The notes below the pieces were generated by a model that was given only the letters and a program-made list of their open reading frames with translations, was not told the DNA's origin and made no database searches. The translations under genes were made by a program, and so were the position numbers. A stretch of 64,000 nucleotides of DNA from Clostridia bacterium (GTDB lineage Bacteria; Bacillota; Clostridia; TANB77; CAG-465), in the NCBI GenBank assembly GCA_028684095.1, contig JAQUGQ010000002.1:1-64000 (forward strand). Reading direction: 5' to 3'. Within the stretch, counting starts at the first letter, position 1. Every line of letters starts with the position of its first letter. This document shows, piece by piece, positions 16,780 through 26,706 of this stretch.

Positions 16780-18933
16780 TTAAAATAATATTATTTCCAT
16801 GTATATTGTTAATATAACGTATAATAATAAAGTAATTATAACAATATATTGTGTAAGTATACAACTTAATATATTGTTTATTTTAAATTCTGTTTTTTCA
16901 AATTTAAATATTATTTTATTTTTCAAAATATTTTTAAATAAAATTATTCCAGATATTAATAAAACTATAATTATTATTATTGTACTAATATATGTAATTG
17001 TTGTATTATTTATTTGAAGTGCAATAATAGATATTGCAGCAGTAAAATTATTTAAAAAGTGTATTATAATAGCTGGTATAACTGATTTTGTTTTAATTGT
17101 TATAAATCCTAAAATTATTCCCATAAAGAATGCAAATACGCCTTGTGTTATATTCTGATGCATTAATGCGAAACAAGTAGACGTTATTAATATTGAAACT
17201 AAATTACCATATTTACTTAAAACGGTAAGCATCGCTTTTCTAAATAGCAATTCTTCAAATATAGCTGGAAGTATTGCTATCTGTATAATAAATAATGTAA
17301 TACCTATTATAGATGTAAAATCAGCTCCTATTAATTTTGTAATATCAAAATTTGAATTTTCATTAGTTAAAATTGATATAATAAATTGTATACCTGTAAC
17401 AACCAATAAACCCATAAATATCCAATCTATAGACATTTTTATACTAGTTTTATTCTTAACTATCCTATTTTTTTCTGTTAATGGTTTAAGATATAAGTAA
17501 GAAGGTAATATGCTTAGAATCCAGATAATTATACTTATAGCATTATCAAAATTTGCACCAAAATCAAATGTACCTTTAAGTACTATTCCTATAATTCCTA
17601 ATACATTAGATATAACAAAATACATTAGCATTGCAATACTTATCTTAAATATTATCTCTTTAAACTTGGTTTTGTTCATATCATATATTTCATCTTTTTT
17701 ACGTTTATCAGCTTTTCTACTATTTCCAGAATCTAATAATCCTTTTTTAAACCATCTTGCTCCAAATATTGATAGTATAAATAATGTAGCAATATTAACT
17801 ACAACTGCTATTATTATACCTATATTACTTATTTGATGGAGTAGTATTAATTTAGGTATCATTACAATGGATAAAATTGGTAAACATGATATTATTTTAA
17901 CAAATATGTTTACTGTTTCTGATACATTTATTATATTAGGACATACAAAACATACAAATATAACTATCATTATAACTAACATACTTGAGTTTGATATATC
18001 TGTCATATTATTTACCTTAGACGTCATTATTGCTTGAATTATTGACAATATTAACACACAGATTACTGTTTGGAAAATGGTTAATATAATGATTTTAAAT
18101 AGTATTGGATCTAAACTTAAATTTACCATATCTTCTATTTTTGTTACATTACCACCCAAGAACTTTATAATTAAAATACTATTAATAACATTAGCAATCA
18201 AATAATATATACCACTTAGTATCATTTGAATTACAAATACAATATTTACTTGTAATATGTTATACCATAAATATGCTTTTTCACTTATTCCTGTTAACAT
18301 ATATTCTGTAGTTTTACTTATTTTTTCCATACCAATAGTTGAAGAAATAGTTGCAGCTATAAATATAAATAACATATACATTATAAAAGCAATTACTGTA
18401 ACCACCCCTTGATATTTAATGTAATCCGAATAATTTAATGTAAGTACTACCCTTTCAATTTTTACATCGTTATTTAATTGCTGAGTTTCACTTAAACTTA
18501 TTTCATATTTTTCTGAAAATATATCGGTTCTTATTTTATTAATAATAGTTTGTATATTAAAATATTGTTCATCCTTTATATATTCATTAGATGTTATTTT
18601 TACATTAATAATATTTGTTTCATCATATTTTATTTCTATTAAAGCATTACCCTCTTTTATTCCTCCTTCTGAATAATCAATAATTTCCACATCTTTTATT
18701 TTACCATCTTGTATAAGTTTGGTAAATCTTGCAGTATCATCAGCTACCATTATTTTCAAAATATTTTTATTTACATTATCACCCGTATTTAAAGCAATTA
18801 TTTGTTTAACACTACCAAAATTTACAACTCCAACAATTGAAACTAACATTAATATGTTGAGTATTATAAAAAATTTCATTTTTAAAGTTTGTTCAATTCC
18901 AAGCACTGCTAATCTATATAATTTATTCTTCAT
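16780..18933 (-). CDS. ABC-2 permease fused to a CPBP (CAAX-like) intramembrane protease
   Basis: A 717-aa polytopic protein. Residues about 1-400 have the NatB/ABC-2 permease layout: an N-terminal helix, a ~140-residue extracytoplasmic loop, then six helices. Residues about 430-717 form a CPBP-family protease: EELLFR (560-565) plus histidines near 592 (ALMHQN) and 625 (IIIHFLNN) match its catalytic motifs. The start codon lies within the end of the ATPase gene (11-base overlap), so the two form one exporter. Such fusions occur in Firmicutes; proposed roles include Na+ or peptide export with coupled proteolysis, but no substrate can be named. The partner ATPase is frameshifted. Confidence 0.8.
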   Translation of the reverse strand: MKNKLYRLAVLGIEQTLKMKFFIILNILMLVSIVGVVNFGSVKQIIALNTGDNVNKNILKIMVADDTARFTKLIQDGKIKDVEIIDYSEGGIKEGNALIEIKYDETNIINVKITSNEYIKDEQYFNIQTIINKIRTDIFSEKYEISLSETQQLNNDVKIERVVLTLNYSDYIKYQGVVTVIAFIMYMLFIFIAATISSTIGMEKISKTTEYMLTGISEKAYLWYNILQVNIVFVIQMILSGIYYLIANVINSILIIKFLGGNVTKIEDMVNLSLDPILFKIIILTIFQTVICVLILSIIQAIMTSKVNNMTDISNSSMLVIMIVIFVCFVCPNIINVSETVNIFVKIISCLPILSIVMIPKLILLHQISNIGIIIAVVVNIATLFILSIFGARWFKKGLLDSGNSRKADKRKKDEIYDMNKTKFKEIIFKISIAMLMYFVISNVLGIIGIVLKGTFDFGANFDNAISIIIWILSILPSYLYLKPLTEKNRIVKNKTSIKMSIDWIFMGLLVVTGIQFIISILTNENSNFDITKLIGADFTSIIGITLFIIQIAILPAIFEELLFRKAMLTVLSKYGNLVSILITSTCFALMHQNITQGVFAFFMGIILGFITIKTKSVIPAIIIHFLNNFTAAISIIALQINNTTITYISTIIIIIVLLISGIILFKNILKNKIIFKFEKTEFKINNILSCILTQYIVIITLLLYVILTIYMEIILF

Positions 18934-19826
18934 ACTTAATACCCGCCTTGTCCATAAAAATATCTTCCAAACTTAAATTACTTATATTTATATTTTGTAC
19001 ATCAAATAATTTTATACTATCTAAAACAGAAGTTACATTACTTGAACCATTTACATAAATTTCATAAGTATCAAATTTATCATTAACAATCTTAAATATA
19101 TTTTCATTATTTAATTTTTCTATATCTATTTTACCAACAACACTTATTTTCTTTTTATTATAGCTATTTTTAATTTCATTTAAATCACCATAGAGTATCA
19201 TATTTCCTTTATCTAAAAGTAAAATATCATCACATATAAGTTCTACATGTTCCATTTGGTGAGATGAAAATACTATTGTTCTTCCATCTTTTTTAAGTTC
19301 TAATATAACACTCTTTAATTCATCCACACTTATTGGATCAAGTCCAGAAAATGGTTCATCTAATATTAACAATGTAGGATTATGAAGAACAGAAACAATA
19401 AATTGTAGCTTCTGTCTATTTCCTTTAGAAATATTCTTTATTTTCATATTTAAATATTCTAACATATCAAATTTTTTAAGCCAATATAATAAAGACTCAA
19501 TTATTTCATTATCACTCATATTTTTAAGTATTCCAAATGTACAAAATTGATTATATACAGTATATTCAGGAGTTAAAGATCCCTCTTCAATTAAATATCC
19601 TATTCTATCAAGTATAGAATAATTTATAGGATTATTATCTAATAAAGCCTCTCCTTTATCTTTTGGAATAATATTTAGAATGCATCTGAATAATGTAGAT
19701 TTACCGTGCTCCATTTCTACCTAATATTCCAAGTATTCTTCCTTCTGAAGCTGTAAATGAAATATTATCTATTGCAATATAATCTCCAAATTTTTTAGTC
19801 ATGTCTTTAACTTCTAACACATTCAT
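18923..19826 (-). pseudogene. NatA-like ABC transporter ATPase with a frameshift in the Walker A motif
   Basis: The 5' frame from ATG 19826 (or GTG 19820, better spaced from AGGTGA) reads NVLEVKDMTKKF...GRILGILGRNGA and then stops at 19701-19703. The +1-shifted frame resumes with GKSTLFRCILN and runs to the end with all other ABC motifs: ISKGNRQKLQFIVS signature, LLILDEPFSGLD Walker B, and the switch His in FSSHQMEH. One extra base at 19706 (plus-strand g in ccgtg) restores GRNGAGKST when removed. The insertion is not in a homopolymer. It may be a sequencing error, a true lesion or phase variation. The rest of the gene is intact and overlaps the permease. Confidence 0.85.
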
Positions 19827-19974
19827 CACCTAGCATATATTATATAGTAAAATATACTAAATGTAAATATTTTTACACATTTTATTGCATTAATTTTTTT
19901 GAACCGGCTTTAATTTATTAAACTAAGTTTTTTTATTACTTTATTATATAATTATAATACTTTTTAAAATGATT

Positions 19975-20003
19975 AAGAAGCATCCTATAAAAGGATACTT
20001 CTT
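19975..20003. terminator. Possible terminator after the 238-aa gene
   Basis: Stem AAGAAG.C.ATCC/GGAT.A.CTTCTT with one mismatch. The T tail is weak on the minus strand and moderate on the plus strand. Confidence 0.5.
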
Positions 20004-20033
20004 ATTTTATAACAATTATTATAATAATTATTT

Positions 20034-20750
20034 CTACTCTATAGGGTCACTACTATAAAGCCAAAAACCAAGTGTTAAATCAGAAATTGTTGGTTCAGTA
20101 ACATTTAATTCTCTTAATCCCAATCCTGATTGAAAAACCCTAGTTTCAGTATATATGCCACCATCAACAGTTTTTATATCATCAATAGTTAAACTAGTAT
20201 ATACTCTTTTTTCTTCTAAATTTGTATCAGTTAGCCTGTTTTCTACACTGGTTATTTTTACTGTAGCATTATATTTCTTATCAGAATTAATTACAGGTAC
20301 ATAATCAGTTATGCTCCACTTTTGACCTATAACAATAGGTGATTTTAACATTAATATATCATCAATATATAGTGAACCATCAGAATTTACTTCCCATTTT
20401 TGATTCCACTCTTTTTTTGGAAATTCACCCCTCAAATCACTTTCATCAATAACATGTAAATTAACAATTTTACTATTCGGTGTCTGATTTATATCACTAA
20501 AAGTTACAGTTTTAGAACCCCAATGAGATGGACCTCCTTCATATACTAATTTTATATTTTCTTTTGTAAATAAAAATGGTTCAACATTACTAATTAAATT
20601 TATTTTTTCTTCACCTACATAGATATTGTTTTCTGTTTCATCTACATCTCCAGCTTTAAAATAAAAATTTATATAAAAATACACAGTAGCAAGTATAAAA
20701 GTAATTAATAACACTATCAAAAAAATAATTGAAAAATTTTTACCTTTCAT
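20034..20750 (-). CDS. Membrane-anchored extracytoplasmic protein of unknown function
   Basis: A 238-aa protein with a single N-terminal membrane anchor (residues about 7-30) and a beta-rich outside domain (VYEGGPSHWGSKTVTF, IGQKWSITDYVPVI, SGLGLRELNV). It has no cysteine lipobox and no recognised catalytic motif. The start follows TAGGAGG. It is downstream of ddl-murF with a 63-base gap and could be cotranscribed, but I do not recognise it. Confidence 0.6.
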   Translation of the reverse strand: MKGKNFSIIFLIVLLITFILATVYFYINFYFKAGDVDETENNIYVGEEKINLISNVEPFLFTKENIKLVYEGGPSHWGSKTVTFSDINQTPNSKIVNLHVIDESDLRGEFPKKEWNQKWEVNSDGSLYIDDILMLKSPIVIGQKWSITDYVPVINSDKKYNATVKITSVENRLTDTNLEEKRVYTSLTIDDIKTVDGGIYTETRVFQSGLGLRELNVTEPTISDLTLGFWLYSSDPIE

Positions 20751-20813
20751 AAATAACCTCCTAAATAAATATTATACAAATTATATTTTAACAACAGAAT
20801 ATAATTTACATAT

Positions 20814-21974
20814 TTATTTCTTTGAATGCATGCTAAGTAAATTAACATCATTTGAATATATTATATTATCCCTCTTTTGTTTTCTTTTTATCCCAAGTTT
20901 TATAAGTTTATCACATAAAACATCAAAGCTTACTCCCTTAGCTTCCCATAGATAAAATGATAAAGAACCTGGTATAGTATTTATTTCATTTACAAATACT
21001 TTATTTGTATCATTGTCTATTATATAATCTATTCTTGAAACACCTTCACAATCTAAAACTTTAAATACCTTCTTAGATATTTCTATTATTTCATTTCTCA
21101 TTTCAATGCTAATATCAGCAGGTATTTTTCTTGTCAAAGAAGCCATACCACTTGATTTGGTTCCTTTACCACCAGATGACATATATTTATCTTTAAAACT
21201 TAATATTTCATCTGCTTTTACTGGTTCCTCTAGCTCAGAAACTTCTTGTATTTCATAATTGCCTATAACAGAACAGTTTATTTCTTTTAAATTTACAATA
21301 CACTTTTCAATAAGTATTTTGTCTGTAAATTCAAATACAAAGTTCATTGCCTCTGAAAACTCTTCTTTTTTCTTCACTATCCTTATACCAACACTTGAAC
21401 CTAAATTAGCAGGTTTTAATATAATTGGCAACGAAAGTCTATTAATAATATTATTAAAAAGTTTTTCTTCATCTTCTTGAAAATCCTCTAAATGTACTTC
21501 AAAATAATCTATTACGGGGATATCTGAAGCTACTAAAACTTTTTTAAATATTATCTTATTCATTCCAACCGCTGAAGAAGTAATATCACATCCAACATAA
21601 GGTATATTATGCATTTCTAAAAAACCTTGTAATGTTCCATCTTCTACATTAAGACCATGTACAACAGGAAATGCTATGTCAATTCTTTTTAATTCTTTTT
21701 TAAATATTCCATCTAAGCAATTAACTATCATTTGTCCATTCTTATGTGTAAAGTATATTTGATTACAATCTCTTTGTAGTTTTTCTAAATCTTTGTATAT
21801 ATTTATATCTAATAATTTATCTGAATAATAAAACTCATTGTTTTTAGTTATATATATAGGAACTACTTCATATATATCTTTATCTATTGCATATATAACT
21901 TGAAGTGCTGATAATATAGAAACCTCATGCTCTACTGTTTTACCTCCAAAAAATACTCCTACTACTGTTTTCAT
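20814..21974 (-). CDS. ddl: D-alanine--D-alanine ligase
   Basis: ATP-grasp enzyme that joins two D-Ala for the peptidoglycan stem peptide. The N-terminus VGVFFGGKTVEHEVS, the GSSVGI glycine loop, FKDKYMS (omega-loop Tyr) and the metal-binding VNEINTIPGS are all present. Length is 386 aa, slightly long for a Ddl because of a C-terminal basic extension (KRKQKRDN...). An upstream ATG at 21992 lacks a binding site, while ATG at 21974 follows GGAAG. It follows murF directly (about 20 bases), placing the D-Ala-D-Ala maker next to the enzyme that uses it. Confidence 0.95.
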   Translation of the reverse strand: MKTVVGVFFGGKTVEHEVSILSALQVIYAIDKDIYEVVPIYITKNNEFYYSDKLLDINIYKDLEKLQRDCNQIYFTHKNGQMIVNCLDGIFKKELKRIDIAFPVVHGLNVEDGTLQGFLEMHNIPYVGCDITSSAVGMNKIIFKKVLVASDIPVIDYFEVHLEDFQEDEEKLFNNIINRLSLPIILKPANLGSSVGIRIVKKKEEFSEAMNFVFEFTDKILIEKCIVNLKEINCSVIGNYEIQEVSELEEPVKADEILSFKDKYMSSGGKGTKSSGMASLTRKIPADISIEMRNEIIEISKKVFKVLDCEGVSRIDYIIDNDTNKVFVNEINTIPGSLSFYLWEAKGVSFDVLCDKLIKLGIKRKQKRDNIIYSNDVNLLSMHSKK

Positions 21975-21994
21975 AATACTACTTCCTTTCATTT

Positions 21995-23593
21995 TTAAGA
22001 ATAACTATCCGGCAAGTCATTTTCAAATAAAGCAATTAAATTAGGATGTTTTTCTTTGATTTTAATCAATTTATCAAATGCCTCGTATACATCTTTAACA
22101 ATTTCATAATTAGTATAGTTTAAAACATCCATCCCATCTTTTATTGGTTTAGTTGTTTTATCTCCAACTAAAAGAACATAATCACATTTTGTAGCATATT
22201 CTCCTAGTTTTTTATTTAATTCATATTCTTGCTCACCAAGTTCTATCATTCCTGGTGTAACTAATACCTTGTATTTATTTTCGAACATACATAAACATTC
22301 AATAGCCATTTTAGAGCCCTCTGGGTTAGAATTGAACGCATCATCTAGTGCTAATATTCCATTCATTGATTTAAGTTCTAATCTATGTTCTATTGGTCTT
22401 AACTTCTTAACACTTTTTTGTATTTCTATATCCGTCATACCAAGTTCTTTTGAAATTGCAACTGAACAAACTATGTTATATATATTATGCCTTCCAAGTA
22501 GTTTAGTTTCTAAATCTATTTTTTTATCAGAGCATACAACAGTGAACGTACTGCCCTTATCATTCATATGTATATTCTCTACGTGATACTTTTGTTTTGC
22601 ATCAGAAATACTATACCCAATAATTTTTTTAGCATTTACTTGTTTTTCTATATTGTTTTTTATATCTTCATTATCTATATTCAAAATAGCAACTGAATCT
22701 TGTTTAGCATAATTTACAATTTCAAATTTACCCTGAACAATATTTCTCATAGATTTAAATGTACTTAAATGCTGAGGTCCAATAGATGTTATAACAGAAT
22801 AATCTGGAGGTACTATTTCACATATTTCCTGTATCTCACCTATTCTTGCAGCTCCCATTTCACATATAAACACTTCCGTATATGGTTTAACTAACTCTCT
22901 TATACTTTTCACTACACCTAAAGTTGTATTATAGCTTTTAGGAGTCATTACTGTAGAAAATTTCTGTGATAAAATTTGATATATAATATTCTTTGTTGAA
23001 GTTTTACCATAACTACCTGTAATACCTATAACTTTTAGATTTTTACTTGTTTTTATTATATTTTTTGCCTCATTAATATATCTTAAATTTAATAATTGCA
23101 AAACAGGTGTTATTATAATATTTGCTACCATATTTATAAATATAGCTAAATATTTATTTAAAGATAATACTAATACTATATTAAAAATATTTTTATCTAT
23201 TATTTGTGTTTTTACTAACATATATGGTAGAATAATTAACAAAATTATTAATATATATATAGCAAAATATGTTGTTTTTACTCTTGTTGTTATAACAAAT
23301 TTTTTCTTTATCTTAGGTTTGTGAATTATAGTGTAGTATATTGCAAATATAGAAAAAATAATCCAAAATATGTACATAGTATCTTCAAATATAAACATAC
23401 TAATTATTGATGTCACAGTTAATATTATTTCAAATATATCTATTTTTAATGAATTTGTTTTTCTTAGTACAGCTATAAACTCAGTGTTATGATAGAATGA
23501 TTGTTGCAATACATGTAAAAATTTATTTATGTTTATTTGTAATAATATAAGTCCTATTACAATAATTATTATTTCTAAAATCGTCGTTATCAT
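21995..23593 (-). CDS. murF: MurF-type ligase with an N-terminal membrane domain
   Basis: UDP-MurNAc-tripeptide--D-alanyl-D-alanine ligase. The Mur ligase core begins near residue 185: VIGITGSYGKTSTKN (P-loop), EMGAARIGEI, LGRHNIYN and DDAFNSNPEG are typical of MurF. Unusually the first ~180 residues hold about five hydrophobic helices, which would tether the enzyme to the membrane. The C-terminal domain ends at FENDLPDSYS. Related Clostridia carry similar membrane-fused MurF forms. It is followed by ddl and preceded closely by an alpha/beta hydrolase gene, probably one operon. Confidence 0.88.
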   Translation of the reverse strand: MITTILEIIIIVIGLILLQININKFLHVLQQSFYHNTEFIAVLRKTNSLKIDIFEIILTVTSIISMFIFEDTMYIFWIIFSIFAIYYTIIHKPKIKKKFVITTRVKTTYFAIYILIILLIILPYMLVKTQIIDKNIFNIVLVLSLNKYLAIFINMVANIIITPVLQLLNLRYINEAKNIIKTSKNLKVIGITGSYGKTSTKNIIYQILSQKFSTVMTPKSYNTTLGVVKSIRELVKPYTEVFICEMGAARIGEIQEICEIVPPDYSVITSIGPQHLSTFKSMRNIVQGKFEIVNYAKQDSVAILNIDNEDIKNNIEKQVNAKKIIGYSISDAKQKYHVENIHMNDKGSTFTVVCSDKKIDLETKLLGRHNIYNIVCSVAISKELGMTDIEIQKSVKKLRPIEHRLELKSMNGILALDDAFNSNPEGSKMAIECLCMFENKYKVLVTPGMIELGEQEYELNKKLGEYATKCDYVLLVGDKTTKPIKDGMDVLNYTNYEIVKDVYEAFDKLIKIKEKHPNLIALFENDLPDSYS

Positions 23594-23602
23594 TTAATAT
23601 TT

Positions 23603-24370
23603 TCACCCTTCCATAAACTTTAAAATTATAACTAAAAAATCACCTAATTTATCTAAATAGCTATAATGACCTGCATCTTTAAAAACAATAAGTCCACTAT
23701 CTGGGATTAATTTTTCAAAAACTTTTGCATCTCTCAAAGGTGTATCTTTATCATTTTCACCCCATATTAGTAATGTAGGCACATTTATTTTAGGCAAACA
23801 ATATTTTAAATCTTCATTTACAACATTTATAAATACTTTTTTCATATTTTCTGATGCAGCTTGATAATCTGAAGAACCAGCATTCTTTCTCAAATTTGAG
23901 ATTATTTTCTCTGATTTTTCATTATTACAAAAAAGTTTTATAACATTTTTAATTATCTTAAAAGAATAAACTTTAAAATAATATTTAATACTTCTTTTTG
24001 GCTTAATACCAGCGCTATCTACAAATATGATGTTTTTAGCAATATAACTTAGTTCACCTACCATTTTAAGTATTACTCTTCCACCAAATGAATGTCCTAT
24101 TAATGTTGGAACTTTTATATTCATTGCTTCACAGAATTTTATAACAACTGTTGCATAATCTGTAACAGTATAAGTTGAATTTGGTTCACTACTTTTTCCA
24201 AATCCAGGTAAATCAATTGTATATACTTTATATTTTTTAGATAAATATTTAGAAACAGGTAGCATAGTTTGTAAATTTGCTCCCCAACCATGCAATATTA
24301 GAACTGATTGAATGTTATTTTCTCCCAACATCTCATAGTTTATATTTATATCATTTATATTTACATTCAA
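23603..24370 (-). CDS. Alpha/beta-fold hydrolase
   Basis: Oxyanion region LHGWGANLQTM, nucleophile elbow GHSFGGRV (Ser), acid in LIWGENDKDTP and the catalytic His in DAGHYSYLDK complete the triad of the alpha/beta hydrolase fold. There is no signal peptide, so it is cytoplasmic; the substrate is unknown. The upstream in-frame ATG at 24388 is part of the GGAGGA region; TTG at 24370 has a six-base spacing and is the likely start (256 aa). It lies ten bases upstream of murF. Confidence 0.85.
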   Translation of the reverse strand: MNVNINDININYEMLGENNIQSVLILHGWGANLQTMLPVSKYLSKKYKVYTIDLPGFGKSSEPNSTYTVTDYATVVIKFCEAMNIKVPTLIGHSFGGRVILKMVGELSYIAKNIIFVDSAGIKPKRSIKYYFKVYSFKIIKNVIKLFCNNEKSEKIISNLRKNAGSSDYQAASENMKKVFINVVNEDLKYCLPKINVPTLLIWGENDKDTPLRDAKVFEKLIPDSGLIVFKDAGHYSYLDKLGDFLVIILKFMEG

Positions 24371-24430
24371 TTTTATTCCTCCATTCACAGTTTAATTATA
24401 CCTATACAGTTATAACTACATCATTTAATT

Positions 24431-26692
24431 CTAATCTATTATTTCAAGTGGAGTATATTTAGCCATAAGCCTTTTAAAACCTGATGTTTCAAAATTAATT
24501 TCAAGCTTTATATCATCGCCTTCTGGCTCCATATTACATATTACTCCAATTCCAAACTTTTTATGTTTTATTTTATTACCAATTGAATATTTCGATATAT
24601 CTTTTGTTTCATCAACTTTGTTTGTAATATTTCCAAGGAAACTATCAACACTAAGCCCAATACTTTTTTTACTACTTTTAAAAATTTCACCTATTACATT
24701 AGTTGTTTTAACTGCACTACTTCTAGCATATTCAGCATTTAAAAATTCGTTATTTCTAACTACTTTTGGTGAAACTTCTTCTTCAAATAGATGTTCAGGT
24801 ATTTCACTTATAAATCTTGATGGTATTGTATATGAAGTTGAACCATACATAGTTCTTTTACTTGATGATGTAACATAAACTTTTTCTTTAGCACGAGTAA
24901 TTCCTACATAACATAACCTTCTTTCTTCTTCTGCCTTTTCATCTTCATTAATTGATCTACTAGATGGAAATAATCCTTCTTCCATTCCTACTAAAAATAC
25001 AACATCAAACTCTAATCCTTTAGCACTATGCATTGTCATTAAAGTTACAGCTTCAGCACCTTCTTCTAACTTATCTACATCTGAAACCAATGCTATACTA
25101 TCTAAAAAGTCTGCCAATGTATTATCTGCACTTTCCTTTTCAAACTCAGTTGCAACACCAATATATTCCATTAAATTATCAAATCTATTCTCTGCTTCTT
25201 TAGAATTTTCTTCATTAAGCATAGCTTCATATCCAGTTACTTTTAATATTTTTTTCATGAGTTCAGAAACAGACAATTCATCTTTTATACTTTGCAACTG
25301 CAATATTATATCTCTAAACAACATAATATTACCGCTACTTCTTATATCTCTATAGTTATTACTATCTTTTATTACTTCAAATAACGATATATTTTTTTGA
25401 ATAGCTATTTCTCCCAATTTATCTAAAGCAGAATCACCAATACCTCTTTTAGGTACATTTATTATCCTTTTAAGAGCAATTGCATCATTAACGTTTTGTA
25501 ATAATTTCAAATACGAAGTTAAATCTTTTACTTCTTTTCTCGAATAAAATTTAAGTCCACCTATTAATTTATATGGTGTTCCTGTTTTCATAAAAACATC
25601 TTCGATAACTCTGGCTTGTGCATTGGTTCTGAATAACACAGCAAAATTAGAGTAATTCTTTTTTTCTTTTCTACATATGTCATCAATTTGCTGTACAACA
25701 TATTCAACTTCGGCATATTCATTATTTGCATTAAAATATTTTATCTTGTCTCCAACTAAATTTTTTGTCCATAAATTCTTATCAATTTTAGCTGAATTGT
25801 TTTTTATAACTTCATTTGCAGCATTTAATATAGTTTGTGTACTTCTGTAATTCTCTTCAAGTTTAATTATTTTAGCACCAAAAAATTCTTTTTCAAAGTT
25901 TAATATATTAGAAATATCTGCACCTCTCCACCCGTATATACTTTGTGACTCATCACCAACTACACATACATTTCCATGTGCACTTGCAATGAGGCTTATA
26001 AAGGTAAATTGAAGTTTATTTGTATCTTGATATTCATCTACAAGTACATATTTAAATTTATTTTGATAATATGATAATCTATCTGGATTCTCAATAAATA
26101 ATTTAACTGTAAGCATAATAATATCATCAAAATCTATAGAATTATATGATTTAAGCTCATTTTGATACATTGTATATATTTTTGCTATTTGTTCTTTCCT
26201 ATAATCACCTTCAGCTTCTTTAGAATATTGCTCTGGTAGTATTAAACCATTTTTTGATTTTGATATCTCATATCCCATAGAACTTGGAATAAATTTTTTA
26301 TCATCCAAATTCATTTTTTTAAGTACTTCTTTAATTAATTTTTCTTTATCTAACTCATCAAAAATATTAAAATCTTTGCCATATCCTAATATTTCAATCT
26401 CTCTTTTTAGTATTTTTACACAAACAGAATGAAATGTTCCAAGCCATACATCAGATGCTTCATCTATTAAACTTAGAGCTCTTGCTTTCATTTCTTTTGC
26501 AGCTTTATTTGTAAAAGTTATAGCAAGTATTTGCCATGGTTTGACTATTCCTTGCTCTATTAAATATGCAATTTTAAATGTTAAAACTCTAGTTTTTCCA
26601 CTACCTGCTCCAGCTAATATGAGTAGTGGTCCTTCTGTATATGAAACTGCTTCTAATTGGTTTTTATTTAATCCTTCTAAAAATTTACTCAA
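24431..26692 (-). CDS. pcrA: ATP-dependent DNA helicase PcrA/UvrD
   Basis: Superfamily 1A helicase for repair and replication-fork upkeep. Q-motif LNKNQLEAV, Walker A LAGAGSGKT, VDEYQDTN (motif II), GDESQSIYGWRGA (III), LEENYRST (IV) and LMTMHSAKGLEFD and VGITRAKEKVYV (V, VI) are all visible. The C-terminal Tudor-like tail (HKKFGIGVICN...MAKYTPLEII) that binds RNA polymerase in PcrA is present. It uses a TTG start behind AAGGGG at nine-base spacing. Confidence 0.96.
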   Translation of the reverse strand: MSKFLEGLNKNQLEAVSYTEGPLLILAGAGSGKTRVLTFKIAYLIEQGIVKPWQILAITFTNKAAKEMKARALSLIDEASDVWLGTFHSVCVKILKREIEILGYGKDFNIFDELDKEKLIKEVLKKMNLDDKKFIPSSMGYEISKSKNGLILPEQYSKEAEGDYRKEQIAKIYTMYQNELKSYNSIDFDDIIMLTVKLFIENPDRLSYYQNKFKYVLVDEYQDTNKLQFTFISLIASAHGNVCVVGDESQSIYGWRGADISNILNFEKEFFGAKIIKLEENYRSTQTILNAANEVIKNNSAKIDKNLWTKNLVGDKIKYFNANNEYAEVEYVVQQIDDICRKEKKNYSNFAVLFRTNAQARVIEDVFMKTGTPYKLIGGLKFYSRKEVKDLTSYLKLLQNVNDAIALKRIINVPKRGIGDSALDKLGEIAIQKNISLFEVIKDSNNYRDIRSSGNIMLFRDIILQLQSIKDELSVSELMKKILKVTGYEAMLNEENSKEAENRFDNLMEYIGVATEFEKESADNTLADFLDSIALVSDVDKLEEGAEAVTLMTMHSAKGLEFDVVFLVGMEEGLFPSSRSINEDEKAEEERRLCYVGITRAKEKVYVTSSSKRTMYGSTSYTIPSRFISEIPEHLFEEEVSPKVVRNNEFLNAEYARSSAVKTTNVIGEIFKSSKKSIGLSVDSFLGNITNKVDETKDISKYSIGNKIKHKKFGIGVICNMEPEGDDIKLEINFETSGFKRLMAKYTPLEIID

Positions 26693-26706
26693 AACTGTTT
26701 ACCCCT

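Noticed and set aside
24371-24388. ATG at 24388 as the start of the alpha/beta hydrolase
   Set aside because: The GGAGGA site lies after this ATG and is correctly spaced for TTG at 24370.
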